Shown here: piece by piece, positions 26,505 through 40,157 of the stretch
Numbering within the stretch: the first letter of the stretch is position 1
Layout: each line of letters begins with the position of its first letter
Source: Scatophagus argus
Taxonomy: Eukaryota > Chordata > Actinopteri > Scatophagidae
Assembly (NCBI RefSeq): GCF_020382885.2
Contig: NC_058515.1
Location: 5,191,223-5,255,222 of the forward strand
Direction of reading: 5' to 3'
DNA length: 64,000 nt
The notes under the pieces: generated by a model
What the model was told of the DNA's origin: nothing
Database searches by the model: none
The model's input: only the letters and a program-made list of their open reading frames with translations
Made by a program: the position numbers and the translations under genes

Positions 26505-27286
26505 GAGTTGTACAGCTCAGGGACAGTGGAGTCTTCCACAGACAAATCACTCTGACTGACGGTGCTTAAAATCCACGCTTATCAAAACCAGTGTCCATGG
26601 AAAGGTTTTTGGATCTGCTGTGATACAATATAATAAAGCTTTTACACGAATACTGGCAAAATGATTTACATTTTAAGAGACAAATGATGGCTAAATCACA
26701 CTGTGATCTGAAGTTGTTTGAGCCACCTTTAAAAGCCGAATAAAAACAAAAAAACACGTTTTTTCCCCTCAAACCACAACCACTTCCTGTGAGTCTGTCC
26801 ACTGATGGGAGGGAACTCATATTCCTGCTAGTGCCCCCTACTGTTCTTTAGTAGAGTTGTTTTACTGAACAGGATTTGGACATGCTGTAGACAGTTAGGC
26901 AAACAAGTTTAAACGACCATGGAGTTGAAACAATACCTCTCTTACACAACTCTTTATTGTACGGCTGTTGTATTCAACTGCATTATTTTCACGGAGAAAC
27001 AGGCAACAGAAAAAAAAAAAAAAATCAGACAACGTTGTGCCCACATCGCCACAGCAACCCATCTCCAACATAACATCTGGGACGAAGCTGCATCCCTCCA
27101 GAGCACATGAAAAGACTGAACCCCTAGAAATCAAAACGATCTGACCCAACTCTACACCAAGACTTTATACACAAAGTCAATGCAAAGAAAACTGCAAACT
27201 ACAAAAGACATTCCCATAACACTGACCAGGAGATAATCAAAAGTTACCACTCCAGTTCCCACTCAACTTTACTTTCAACACATTAT

Positions 27287-27450
27287 CAGGGGAGAGCGCG
27301 AACGCAGTCCCCCACTGCCAGAAATTATGCAGTCGAGATTCCCACATTTGGGGAATTCGCAGGGGTCAGCACAACCGGAGTGCAATGGCTGAGCCTCGCC
27401 CTGGGTGAACCACCTTCTTGATCATGGTATCTCCCCTGCCAGGTAAGTAT
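27287..27450 (-). ncRNA. rnu1: U1 snRNA, array copy 14 (U134C variant)
   Basis: This is full length with one change at 27317 (RNA nt 134, U to C), between the Sm site and stem-loop IV. The PSE core is ACCGCAAG. SPH is present. Copy 27 shares the change. Confidence 0.95.
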
Positions 27451-28358
27451 GAGTTGTACAGCTCAGGGACAGTGGAGTCTTCCACAGACAAATCACTCTG
27501 ACTTGCGGTGCTTAAAATCCATGCTAACCAAAACCAGTGTCCATAGAAATGCTTTTTGGATCTGCAGTGATATAATAAAGCTTTTACACGAATACTGGCA
27601 AAATTATTTACATTTTACTAGACAAATGATGGCTACAGTTCCCATCGTGCAATGCTGTACTAACACACAAAAGGCTAATCTGAAATGACCAGTTGTGTCT
27701 ATTTTACCCCCAACAAATGAGTGACAGCCCTAGAGCTGGTTCAAATGTGCCACAGCTAAATCACACTGTAATCTGAAGTTGTTTGAGCCACCTTTAAAAG
27801 CCAGAGAACATAATAAAAACATATAAAACACGTTTTTTCCCCTCAAAGCACAACCACTTCGTGTGAGTCTGTCCACTGATGGGAGGGAACTCATATTCCT
27901 GCTAGTGCCCCCTACTGTTCTTTAGTAGAATTGTTTTACTGAACAGGATTTGGACATGCTGTAGACAGTTAGGCAAACAAGTTTAAACGACCATGGAGTT
28001 GAAACAATACCTCTCTTACACAACTCTTTATTGTAGGACTGTTGTATTCAACTGCATTACTTTCACGGAGAAACAGGCAACAGAAAAAAAAAAAAATCAG
28101 ACAACGTTGTGCCCACATCGCCACAGCAACCCATCTCCAACATAACATCTGGGATGAAGCTGCATCCCTCCAGAGCACATGAAAAGACTGAACCCCTAGA
28201 AATCAAAACGAGCTGACCCAACTCTACACCAAGACTTTATACACAAAGTCAATGCAAAGAAAATTATAAACTACAAAAGACATTCCCATAACACTGACCA
28301 GGAGATAATCAAAAGTTACCACTCCAGTTCCCACTCAACTTTACTTTCAACACATTAT

Positions 28359-28522
28359 CAGGGGAGAGCGCGAACGCAGTCCCCCACTACCAGAAATTAT
28401 GCAGTCGAGATTCCCACATTTGGGGAATTCGCAGGGGTCAGCACAACCGGAGTGCAATGGCTGAGCCTCGCCCTGGGTGAACCACCTTCTTGATCATGGT
28501 ATCTCCCCTGCCAGGTAAGTAT
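28359..28522 (-). ncRNA. rnu1: U1 snRNA, array copy 15
   Basis: The RNA is identical to copy 1. The PSE core is ACCGCAAG, preceded by TTTTC (class shared with copies 16-18 and 21). SPH is present. Confidence 0.96.
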
Positions 28523-29420
28523 GAGTTGTACAGCTCAGGGACAGTGGAGTCTTCCACAGACAAATCACTCTGACTTGCGGTGCTGAAAATCCATGCTTAC
28601 CAAAACCAGTGTCCATAGAAATGCTTTTTGGATCTGCAGTGATATAATAAAGCTTTTACACGAATACTGGCAAAATTATTTACATTTTACTAGACAAATG
28701 ATGGCTACAGTTCCCATCGTGCAATGCTGTACTAACACACAAAAGGCTAATCTGAAATGACCAGTTGTGTCTATTTTACCCCCAACAAATGAGTGACAGC
28801 CCTAGAGCTGGTTCAAATGTGCCACAGCTAAATCACACTGTGATCTGAAGTTGTTTGAGCCACCTTTAAAAGCCAGAGAACATAATAAAAACATATAAAA
28901 CACGTTTTTTCCCCTCAAAGCACAACCACTTCGTGTGAGTCTGTCCACTGATGGGAGGGAACTCATATTCCTGCTAGTGCCCCCTACTGTTCTTTAGCAG
29001 AGTTGTTTTACTGAACAGGATTTGGACATGCTGTAGACAGTGAGGGAAAGAGGTTTATACGACCATGGAGTTGAAACAATACCTCTCTTACACAACTCTT
29101 TATTGTAGGACTGTTGTTTTCAACTGCATTATTTTCACGGAGAAACAGGCAACAGAAAAAAAAAAAAAATCAGACAACGTTGTGCCCACATCGCCACAGC
29201 AACCCATCTCCAACATAACATCTGGGATGAAGCTGCATCCCTCCAGAGTACATGAAAAGACTGAACCCCTAGAAATCAAAATGAGCTGACCCAACTCTAC
29301 ACCAAGACTTTATACACAAAGTCAGTGCAAAGAAAACTGCAAACTACAAAAGACATTCCCATAACGCTGACCATGAGACACCCAAAAACTTACTACTCAA
29401 CTTTACTTTCAACACATTAT

Positions 29421-29584
29421 CAGGGGAGAGCGCGAACGCAGTCCCCCACTACCAGAAATTATGCAGTCGAGATTCCCACATTTGGGGAATTCGCAGGGGT
29501 CAGCACAACCGGAGTGCAATGGCTGAGCCTCGCCCTGGGTGAACCACCTTCTTGATCATGGTATCTCCCCTGCCAGGTAAGTAT
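29421..29584 (-). ncRNA. rnu1: U1 snRNA, array copy 16
   Basis: The RNA is identical to copy 1. PSE class as in copy 15. SPH is present. The downstream spacer is of the AAACTTACTACTC type. Confidence 0.96.
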
Positions 29585-30494
29585 GAGTTGTACAGCTCAG
29601 GGACAGTGGAGTCTTCCACAGACAAATCACTCTGACTTGCGGTGCTGAAAATCCATGCTTACCAAAACCAGTGTCCATAGAAATGCTTTTTGGATCTGCA
29701 GTGATATAATAAAGCTTTTACACGAATACTGGCAAAATTATTTACATTTTACTAGACAAATGATGGCTACAGTTCCCATCGTGCAATGCTGTACTAACAC
29801 ACAAAAGGCTAATCTGAAATGACCAGTTGTGTCTATTTTACCCCCAACAAATGAGTGACAGCCCTAGAGCTGGTTCAAATGTGCCACAGCTATATCACAC
29901 TGTAATCTGAAGTTGTTTGAGCCACCTTTAAAAGCCAGAGAACATAATAAAAACATATAAAACACGTTTTTTCCCCTCAAAGCACAACCACTTCGTGTGA
30001 GTCTGTCCACTGATGGGAGGGAACTCATATTCCTGCTAGTGCCCCCTACTGTTCTTTAGTAGAGTTGTTTTACTGAACAGGATTTGGACATGCTGTAGAC
30101 AGTGAGGGAAAGAGGTTTATACGACCATGGAGTTGAAACAATACCTCTCTTACACAACTCTTTATTGTAGGACTGTTGTTTTCAACTGCATTATTTTCAC
30201 GGAGAAACAGGCAACAGAAAAAAAAAAAAAAATCAGACAACGTTGTGCCCACATCGCCACAGCAACCCATCTCCAACATAACATCTGGGATGAAGCTGCA
30301 TCCCTCCAGAGCACATGAAAAGACTGAACCCCTAGAAATCAAAACGAGCTGACCCAACTCTACACCAAGACTTTATACACAAAGTCAATGCAAAGAAAAT
30401 TATAAACTACAAAAGACATTCCCATAACACTGACCAGGAGATAATCAAAAGTTACCACTCCAGTTCCCACTCAACTTTACTTTCAACACATTAT

Positions 30495-30658
30495 CAGGGG
30501 AGAGCGCGAACGCAGTCCCCCACTACCAGAAATTATGCAGTCGAGATTCCCACATTTGGGGAATTCGCAGGGGTCAGCACAACCGGAGTGCAATGGCTGA
30601 GCCTCGCCCTGGGTGAACCACCTTCTTGATCATGGTATCTCCCCTGCCAGGTAAGTAT
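30495..30658 (-). ncRNA. rnu1: U1 snRNA, array copy 17
   Basis: The RNA is identical to copy 1. PSE class as in copy 15, which lies 2,136 bp away. SPH is present. Confidence 0.96.
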
Positions 30659-31557
30659 GAGTTGTACAGCTCAGGGACAGTGGAGTCTTCCACAGACAAA
30701 TCACTCTGACTTGCGGTGCTGAAAATCCATGCTTACCAAAACCAGTGTCCATAGAAATGCTTTTTGGATCTGCAGTGATATAATAAAGCTTTTACACGAA
30801 TACTGGCAAAATTATTTACATTTTACTAGACAAATGATGGCTACAGTTCCCATCGTGCAATGCTGTACTAACACACAAAAGGCTAATCTGAAATGACCAG
30901 TTGTGTCTATTTTACCCCCAACAAATGAGTGACAGCCCTAGAGCTGGTTCAAATGTGCCACAGCTAAATCACACTGTGATCTGAAGTTGTTTGAGCCACC
31001 TTTAAAAGCCAGAGAACATAATAAAAACATATAAAACACGTTTTTTCCCCTCAAAGCACAACCACTTCGTGTGAGTCTGTCCACTGATGGGAGGGAACTC
31101 ATATTCCTGCTAGTGCCCCCTACTGTTCTTTAGCAGAGTTGTTTTACTGAACAGGATTTGGACATGCTGTAGACAGTGAGGGAAAGAGGTTTATACGACC
31201 ATGGAGTTGAAACAATACCTCTCTTACACAACTCTTTATTGTAGGACTGTTGTTTTCAACTGCATTATTTTCACGGAGAAACAGGCAACAGAAAAAAAAA
31301 AAAAAATCAGACAACGTTGTGCCCACATCGCCACAGCAACCCATCTCCAACATAACATCTGGGATGAAGCTGCATCCCTCCAGAGTACATGAAAAGACTG
31401 AACCCCTAGAAATCAAAATGAGCTGACCCAACTCTACACCAAGACTTTATACACAAAGTCAGTGCAAAGAAAACTGCAAACTACAAAAGACATTCCCATA
31501 ACGCTGACCATGAGACACCCAAAAACTTACTACTCAACTTTACTTTCAACACATTAT

Positions 31558-31721
31558 CAGGGGAGAGCGCGAACGCAGTCCCCCACTACCAGAAATTATG
31601 CAGTCGAGATTCCCACATTTGGGGAATTCGCAGGGGTCAGCACAACCGGAGTGCAATGGCTGAGCCTCGCCCTGGGTGAACCACCTTCTTGATCATGGTA
31701 TCTCCCCTGCCAGGTAAGTAT
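31558..31721 (-). ncRNA. rnu1: U1 snRNA, array copy 18
   Basis: The RNA is identical to copy 1. SPH is present. The unit closely matches that of copy 16, 2,137 bp away. Confidence 0.96.
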
Positions 31722-32631
31722 GAGTTGTACAGCTCAGGGACAGTGGAGTCTTCCACAGACAAATCACTCTGACTTGCGGTGCTGAAAATCCATGCTAACC
31801 AAAACCAGTGTCCATAGAAATGCTTTTTGGATCTGCAGTGATATAATAAAGCTTTTACACGAATACTGGCAAAATTATTTACATTTTACTAGACAAATGA
31901 TGGCTACAGTTCCCATCGTGCAATGCTGTACTAACACACAAAAGGCTAATCTGAAATGACCAGTTGTGTCTATTTTACCCCCAACAAATGAGTGACAGCC
32001 CTAGAGCTGGTTCAAATGTGCCACAGCTAAATCACACTGTGATCTGAAGTTGTTTGAGCCACCTTTAAAAGCCAGAGAACATAATAAAAGCATATAAAAC
32101 ACGTTTTTTCCCCTCAAAGCACAACCACTTCGTGTGAGTCTGTCCACTGATGGGAGGGAACTCATATTCCTGCTAGTGCCCCCTACTGTTCTTTAGCAGA
32201 GTTGTTTTACTGAACAGGATTTGGACATGCTGTAGACAGTGAGGGAAAGAGGTTTATACGACCATGGAGTTGAAACAATACCTCTCTTACACAACTCTTT
32301 ATTGTAGGACTGTTGTTTTCAACTGCATTATTTTCACGGAGAAACAGGCAACAGAAAAAAAAAAAAAAATCAGACAACGTTGTGCCCACATCGCCACAGC
32401 AACCCATCTCCAACATAACATCTGGGATGAAGCTGCATCCCTCCAGAGCACATGAAAAGACTGAACCCCTAGAAATCAAAATGAGCTGACCCAACTCTAC
32501 ACCAAGACTTTATACACAAAGTCAATGCAAAGAAAACTGCAAACTACAAAAGACACTCCCATAACACTGACCAGGAGATAATCAAAAGTTACCACTCCAG
32601 TTCCTACTCAAGTTTACTTTCAACACATTAT

Positions 32632-32795
32632 CAGGGGAGAGCGCGAACGCAGTCCCCCACTACCAGAAATTATGCAGTCGAGATTCCCACATTTGGGGAA
32701 TTCGCAGGGGTCAGCACAACCGGAGTGCAATGGCTGAGCCTCGCCCTGGGTGAACCACCTTCTTGATCATGGTATCTCCCCTGCCAGGTAAGTAT
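32632..32795 (-). ncRNA. rnu1: U1 snRNA, array copy 19 (no SPH element)
   Basis: The RNA is identical to copy 1 and the PSE core is ACCGTAAG. The unit is 931 bp. The SPH-bearing segment is deleted near 32978. Its spacer shares private changes (AATCTCAAG, AACATGTTTTTTT) with copy 28, about 9.5 kb away. Confidence 0.94.
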
Positions 32796-33562
32796 GAGTT
32801 GTACAGCTCAGGGACAGTGGAGTCTTCCACAGACAAATCACTCTGACTTACGGTGCTTAAAATCCATGCTTACCAAAACCAGTGTCCATAGAAATGCTTT
32901 TTGGATCTGCAGTGATATAATAAAGCTTTTACACGAATACTGGCAAAATTATTTACATTTTACTAGACAAATGATGGCTAAATCACACTGTAATCTCAAG
33001 TTGTTTGAGCCACCTTTAAAAGCCTAATAAAAACATATAAAACATGTTTTTTTCCCCTCAAACCACAACCACTTCCTGTGAGTCTGTCCACTGATGGGAG
33101 GGAACTCATATTCCTGCTAGTGCCCCCTACTGTTCTTTAGCAGAGTTGTTTTACTGAACAGGATTTGGACATGCTGTAGACAGTTAGGCAAAGAAGTTTA
33201 AACGACCATGGAGTTGAAACAATACCTCTCTTACACAACTCTTTATTGTAGGACTGTTGTATTCAACTGCATTACTTTCAGGGAGAAACAGGCAACAGAA
33301 AAAAAAAAAAATCAGGCAACGTTGTGCCCACATCGTCACAGCAACCCATCTCCAACATAACATCTGGGATGAAGCTGCATCCCTCCAGAGTACATGAAAA
33401 GACTGAACCCCTAGAAATCAAAACGAGCTGACCCAACTCTACACCAAGACTTTATACACAAAGTCAGTGCAAAGAAAACTGCAAACTACAAAAGACATTC
33501 CCATAACGCTGACCATGAGACACCCAAAAACTTACTACTCAACTTTACTTTCAACACATTAT

Positions 33563-33726
33563 CAGGGGAGAGCGCGAACGCAGTCCCCCACTACCAGAAA
33601 TTATGCAGTCGAGATTCCCACATTTGGGGAATTCGCAGGGGTCAGCACAACCGGAGTGCAATGGCTGAGCCTCGCCCTGGGTGAACCACCTTCTTGATCA
33701 TGGTATCTCCCCTGCCAGGTAAGTAT
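33563..33726 (-). ncRNA. rnu1: U1 snRNA, array copy 20
   Basis: The RNA is identical to copy 1. The PSE core is ACCGCAAG. SPH is present. Confidence 0.96.
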
Positions 33727-34636
33727 GAGTTGTACAGCTCAGAGACAGTGGAGTCTTCCACAGACAAATCACTCTGACTTGCGGTGCTTAAAATCCATGC
33801 TAACCAAAACCAGTGTCCATAGAAATGCTTTTTGGATCTGCAGTGATATAATAAAGCTTTTACACGAATACTGGCAAAATTATTTACATTTTACTAGACA
33901 AATGATGGCTACAGTTCCCATCGTGCAATGCTGTACTAACACACAAAAGGCTAATCTGAAATGACCAGTTGTGTCTATTTTACCCCCAACAAATGAGTGA
34001 CAGCCCTAGAGCTGGTTCAAATGTGCCACAGCTAAATCACACTGTAATCTGAAGTTGTTTGAGCCACCTTTAAAAGCCAGAGAACATAATAAAAACATAT
34101 AAAACACGTTTTTTCCCCTCAAAGCACAACCACTTCGTGTGAGTCTGTCCACTGATGGGAGGGAACTCATATTCCTGCTAGTGCCCCCTACTGTTCTTTA
34201 GCAGAGTTGTTTTACTGAACAGGATTTGGACATGCTGTAGACAGTGAGGGAAAGAGGTTTATACGACCATGGAGTTGAAACAATACCTCTCTTACACAAC
34301 TCTTTATTGTAGGACTGTTGTTTTCAACTGCATTATTTTCACGGAGAAACAGGCAACAGAAAAAAAAAAAAAATCAGACAACGTTGTGCCCACATCGCCA
34401 CAGCAACCCATCTCCAACATAACATCTGGGATGAAGCTGCATCCCTCCAGAGTACATGAAAAGACTGAACCCCTAGAAATCAAAACTGAGCTGACCCAAC
34501 TCTACACCAAGACTTTATACACAAAGTCAATGCAAAGAAAATTATAAACTACAAAAGACATTCCCATAACACTGACCAGGAGATAATCAAAAGTTACCAC
34601 TCCAGCTCCCACTCAACTTTACTTTCAACACATTAT

Positions 34637-34800
34637 CAGGGGAGAGCGCGAACGCAGTCCCCCACTACCAGAAATTATGCAGTCGAGATTCCCACATTTG
34701 GGGAATTCGCAGGGGTCAGCACAACCGGAGTGCAATGGCTGAGCCTCGCCCTGGGTGAACCACCTTCTTGATCATGGTATCTCCCCTGCCAGGTAAGTAT
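34637..34800 (-). ncRNA. rnu1: U1 snRNA, array copy 21
   Basis: The RNA is identical to copy 1. PSE class as in copy 15. SPH is present. Confidence 0.96.
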
Positions 34801-35710
34801 GAGTTGTACAGCTCAGGGACAGTGGAGTCTTCCACAGACAAATCACTCTGACTTGCGGTGCTGAAAATCCATGCTTACCAAAACCAGTGTCCATAGAAAT
34901 GCTTTTTGGATCTGCAGTGATATAATAAAGCTTTTACACGAATACTGGCAAAATTGTTTACATTTTACTAGACAAATGATGGCTACAGTTCCCATCGTGC
35001 AATGCTGTACTAACACACAAAAGGCTAATCTGAAATGACCAGTTGTGTCTATTCTACCCCCAACAAATGAGTGACAGCCCTAGAGCTGGTTCAAATGTGC
35101 CACAGCTAAATCACACTGTAATCTGAAGTTGTTTGAGCCAACTTTAAAAGCCAGAGAACATAATAAAAGCATATAAAACACGTTTTTTCCCCTCAAAGCA
35201 CAACCACTTCGTGTGAGTCTGTCCACTGATGGGAGGGAACTCATATTCCTGCTAGTGCCCCCTACTGTTCTTTAGCAGAGTTGTTTTACTGAACAGGATT
35301 TGGACATGCTGTAGACAGTGAGGGAAAGAGGTTTATACGACCATGGAGTTGAAACAATACCTCTCTTACACAACTCTTTATTGTAGGACTGTTGTATTCA
35401 ACTGCATTACTTTCACGGAGAAACAGGCAACAGAAAAAAAAAAAAAAATCAGACAACGTTGTGCCCACATCGCCACAGCAACCCATCTCCAACATAACAT
35501 CTGGGATGAAGCTGCATCCCTCCAGAGCACATGAAAAGACTGAACCCCTAGAAATCAAAACTAGCTGACCCAACTCTACACCAAGACTTTATACACAAAG
35601 TCAATGCAAAGAAAATTATAAACTACAAAAGACATTCCCATAACACTGACCAGGAGATAATCAAAAGTTACCACTCCAGCTCCCACTCAACTTTACTTTC
35701 AACACATTAT

Positions 35711-35874
35711 CAGGGGAGAGCGCGAACGCAGTCCCCCACTACCAGAAATTATGCAGTCGAGATTCCCACATTTGGGGAATTCGCAGGGGTCAGCACAACC
35801 GGAGTGCAATGGCTGAGCCTCGCCCTGGGTGAACCACCTTCTTGATCATGGTATCTCCCCTGCCAGGTAAGTAT
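35711..35874 (-). ncRNA. rnu1: U1 snRNA, array copy 22
   Basis: The RNA is identical to copy 1. The PSE core is ACCGCAAG. SPH is present. Confidence 0.96.
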
Positions 35875-36784
35875 GAGTTGTACAGCTCAGAGACAGTGGA
35901 GTCTTCCACAGACAAATCACTCTGACTTGCGGTGCTTAAAATCCATGCTAACCAAAACCAGTGTCCATAGAAATGCTTTTTGGATCTGCAGTGATATAAT
36001 AAAGCTTTTACACGAATACTGGCAAAATTATTTACATTTTACTAGACAAATGATGGCTACAGTTCCCATCGTGCAATGCTGTACTAACACACAAAAGGCT
36101 AATCTGAAATGACCAGTTGTGTCTATTTTACCCCCAACAAATGAGTGACAGCCCTAGAGCTGGTTCAAATGTGCCACAGCTAAATCACACTGTAATCTGA
36201 AGTTGTTTGAGCCACCTTTAAAAGCCAGAGAACATAATAAAAGCATATAAAACACATTTTTTCCCCTCAAAGCACAACCACTTCCTGTGAGTCTGTCCAC
36301 TGATGGGAGGGAACTCATATTCCTGCTAGTGCCCCCTACTGTTCTTTAGCAGAGTTGTTTTACTGAACAGGATTTGGACATGCTGTAGACAGTGAGGGAA
36401 AGAGGTTTATACGACCATGGAGTTGAAACAATACCTCTCTTACACAACTCTTTATTGTAGGACTGTTGTTTTCAACTGCATTATTTTCACGGAGAAACAG
36501 GCAACAGAAAAAAAAAAAAAAATCAGACAACGTTGTGCCCACATCGCCACAGCAACCCATCACCAACATAACATCTGGGATGAAGCTGCATCCCTCCAGA
36601 GTACATGAAAAGACTGAACCCCTAGAAATGAAAACTAGCTGACCCAACTCTACACCAAGACTTTATACACAAAGTCAATGCAAAGAAAACTGCAAACTAC
36701 AAAAGACATTCCCATAACACTGACCAGGAGATAATCAAAAGTTACCACTCCAGTTCCTACTCAACTTTACTTTCAACACATTAT

Positions 36785-36948
36785 CAGGGGAGAGCGCGAA
36801 CGCAGTCCCCCACTACCAGAAATTATGCAGTCGAGATTCCCACATTTGGGGAATTCGCAGGGGTCAGCACAACCGGAGTGCAATGGCTGAGCCTCGCCCT
36901 GGGTGAACCACCTTCTTGATCATGGTATCTCCCCTGCCAGGTAAGTAT
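36785..36948 (-). ncRNA. rnu1: U1 snRNA, array copy 23
   Basis: The RNA is identical to copy 1. The PSE core is ACCGCAAG. SPH is present. Confidence 0.96.
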
Positions 36949-37854
36949 GAGTTGTACAGCTCAGGGACAGTGGAGTCTTCCACAGACAAATCACTCTGAC
37001 TTGCGGTGCTTAAAATCCATGCTAACCAAAACCAGTGTCCATAGAAATGCTTTTTGGATCTGCAGTGATATAATAAAGCTTTTACACGAATACTGGCAAA
37101 ATTATTTACATTTTACTAGACAAATGATGGCTACAGTTCCCATCGTGCAATGCTGTACTAACACACAAAAGGCTAATCTGAAATGACCAGTTGTGTCTAT
37201 TTTACCCCCAACAAATGAGTGACAGCCCTAGAGCTGGTTCAAATGTGCCACAGCTAAATCACACTGTAATCTGAAGTTGTTTGAGCCACCTTTAAAAGCC
37301 AGAGAACATAATAAAAGCATATAAAACACGTTTTTTCCCCTCAAAGCACAACCACTTCGTGTGAGTCTGTCCACTGATGGGAGGGAACTCATATTCCTGC
37401 TAGTGCCCCCTACTGTTCTTTAGCAGAGTTGTTTTACTGAACAGGATTTGGACATGCTGTAGACAGTGAGGGAAAGAGGTTTATACGACCATGGAGTTGA
37501 AACAATACCTCTCTTACACAACTCTTTATTGTAGGACTGTTGTATTCAACTGCATAACTTTCAGGGAGAAACAGGCAACAGAAAAAAAAAAATCAGGCAA
37601 CGTTGTGCCCACATCGTCACAGCAACCCATCTCCAACATAACATCTGGGATGAAGCTGCATCCCTCCAGAGCACATGAAAAGACTGAACCCCTAGAAATC
37701 AAAACTAGCTGACCCAACTCTACACCAAGACTTTATACACAAAGTCAATGCAAAGAAAACTGCAAACTACAAAAGACATTCCCATAACACTGACCAGGAG
37801 ATAATCAAAAGTTACCACTCCAGCTCCCACTCAACTTTACTTTCAACACATTAT

Positions 37855-38018
37855 CAGGGGAGAGCGCGAACGCAGTCCCCCACTACCAGAAATTATGCAG
37901 TCGAGATTCCCACATTTGGGGAATTCGCAGGGGTCAGCACAACCGGAGTGCAATGGCTGAGCCTCGCCCTGGGTGAACCACCTTCTTAATCATGGTATCT
38001 CCCCTGCCAGGTAAGTAT
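37855..38018 (-). ncRNA. rnu1: U1 snRNA, array copy 24 (C31U variant in loop I)
   Basis: This is full length, with plus-strand A instead of G at 37988. RNA nt 31 becomes U, turning loop I from AUCAAGAAG into AUUAAGAAG within the U1-70K binding loop. The PSE core is ACCGCAAG. SPH is present. Confidence 0.93.
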
Positions 38019-38928
38019 GAGTTGTACAGCTCAGGGACAGTGGAGTCTTCCACAGACAAATCACTCTGACTTGCGGTGCTTAAAATCCATGCTAACCAAA
38101 ACCAGTGTCCATAGAAATGCTTTTTGGATCTGCAGTGATATAATAAAGCTTTTACACGAATACTGGCAAAATTATTTACATTTTACTAGACAAATGATGG
38201 CTACAGTTCCCATCGTGCAATGCTGTACTAACACACAAAAGGCTAATCTGAAATGACCAGTTGTGTCTATTTTACCCCCAACAAATGAGTGACAGCCCTA
38301 GAGCTGGTTCAAATGTGCCACAGCTAAATCACACTGTGATCTGAAGTTGTTTGAGCCACCTTTAAAAGCCAGAGAACATAATAAAAGCATATAAAACACA
38401 TTTTTTCCCCTCAAAGCACAACCACTTCGTGTGAGTCTGTCCACTGATGGGAGGGAACTCATATTCCTGCTAGTGCCCCCTACTGTTCTTTAGCAGAGTT
38501 GTTTTACTGAACAGGATTTGGACATGCTGTAGACAGTGAGGGAAAGAGGTTTATACGACCATGGAGTTGAAACAATACCTCTCTTACACAACTCTTTATT
38601 GTAGGACTGTTGTTTTCAACTGCATTATTTTCACGGAGAAACAGGCAACAGAAAAAAAAAAAAAATCAGACAACGTTGTGCCCACATCGCCACAGCAACC
38701 CATCTCCAACATAACATCTGGGATGAAGCTGCATCCCTCCAGAGTACATGAAAAGACTGAACCCCTAGAAATCAAAATGAGCTGACCCAACTCTACACCA
38801 AGACTTTATACACAAAGTCAAGTGCAAAGAAAACTGCAAACTACAAAAGACATTCCCATAACGCTGACCAGGAGATAATCAAAAGTTACCACTCCAGCTC
38901 CTACTCAACTTTACTTTCAACACATTAT

Positions 38929-39092
38929 CAGGGGAGAGCGCGAACGCAGTCCCCCACTACCAGAAATTATGCAGTCGAGATTCCCACATTTGGGGAATTC
39001 GCAGGGGTCAGCACAACCGGAGTGCAATGGCTGAGCCTCGCCCTGGGTGAACCACCTTCTTGATCATGGTATCTCCCCTGCCAGGTAAGTAT
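38929..39092 (-). ncRNA. rnu1: U1 snRNA, array copy 25
   Basis: The RNA is identical to copy 1. The PSE core is ACCGCAAG. SPH is present. The distal part of its upstream spacer has lost the AGAGAACA segment (GCCTAATAAAAAC), as in copies 19 and 28, while the SPH element is kept. Confidence 0.96.
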
Positions 39093-39993
39093 GAGTTGTA
39101 CAGCTCAGGGACAGTGGAGTCTTCCACAGACAAATCACTCTGACTTGCGGTGCTTAAAATCCATGCTTACCAAAACCAGTGTCCATAGAAATGCTTTTTG
39201 GATCTGCAGTGATATAATAAAGCTTTTACACGAATACTGGCAAAATTATTTACATTTTACTAGACAAATGATGGCTACAGTTCCCATCGTGCAATGCTGT
39301 ACTAACACACAAAAGGCTAATCTGAAATGACCAGTTGTGTCTATTCTACCCCCAACAAATGAGTGACAGCCCTAGAGCTGGTTCAAATGTGCCACAGCTA
39401 AATCACACTGTAATCTGAAGTTGTTTGAGCCACCTTTAAAAGCCTAATAAAAACATATAAAACACGTTTTTTTCCCCTCAAAGCACAACCACTTCGTGTG
39501 AGTCTGTCCACTGATGGGAGGGAACTCATATTCCTGCTAGTGCCCCCTACTGTTCTTTAGCAGAGTTGTTTTACTGAACAGGATTTGGACATGCTGTAGA
39601 CAGTGAGGGAAAGAGGTTTATACGACCATGGAGTTGAAACAATACCTCTCTTACACAACTCTTTATTGTAGGACTGTTGTATTCAACTGCATTACTTTCA
39701 GGGAGAAACAGGCAACAGAAAAAAAAAAAAATCAGGCAACGTTGTGCCCACATCGTCACAGCAACCCATCTCCAACATAACATCTGGGATGAAGCTGCAT
39801 CCCTCCAGAGCACATGAAAAGACTGAACCCCTAGAAATCAAAACTAGCTGACCCAACTCTACACCAAGACTTTATACACAAAGTCTATGCAAAGAAAGTT
39901 ATAAACTACAAAAGACATTCCCATAACACTGACCAGGAGACAATCAAAAGTTACCACTCCAGTTCCCACTCAACTTTACTTTCAACACATTAT

Positions 39994-40157
39994 CAGGGGA
40001 GAGCGCGAACGCAGTCCCCCACTACCAGAAATTATGCAGTCGAGATTCCCACATTTGGGGAATTCGCAGGGGTCAGCACAACCGGAGTGCAATGGCTGAG
40101 CCTCGCCCTGGGTGAACCACCTTCTTGATCATGGTATCTCCCCTGCCAGGTAAGTAT
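39994..40157 (-). ncRNA. rnu1: U1 snRNA, array copy 26
   Basis: The RNA is identical to copy 1. The PSE core is ACCGCAAG. SPH is present. Confidence 0.96.
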
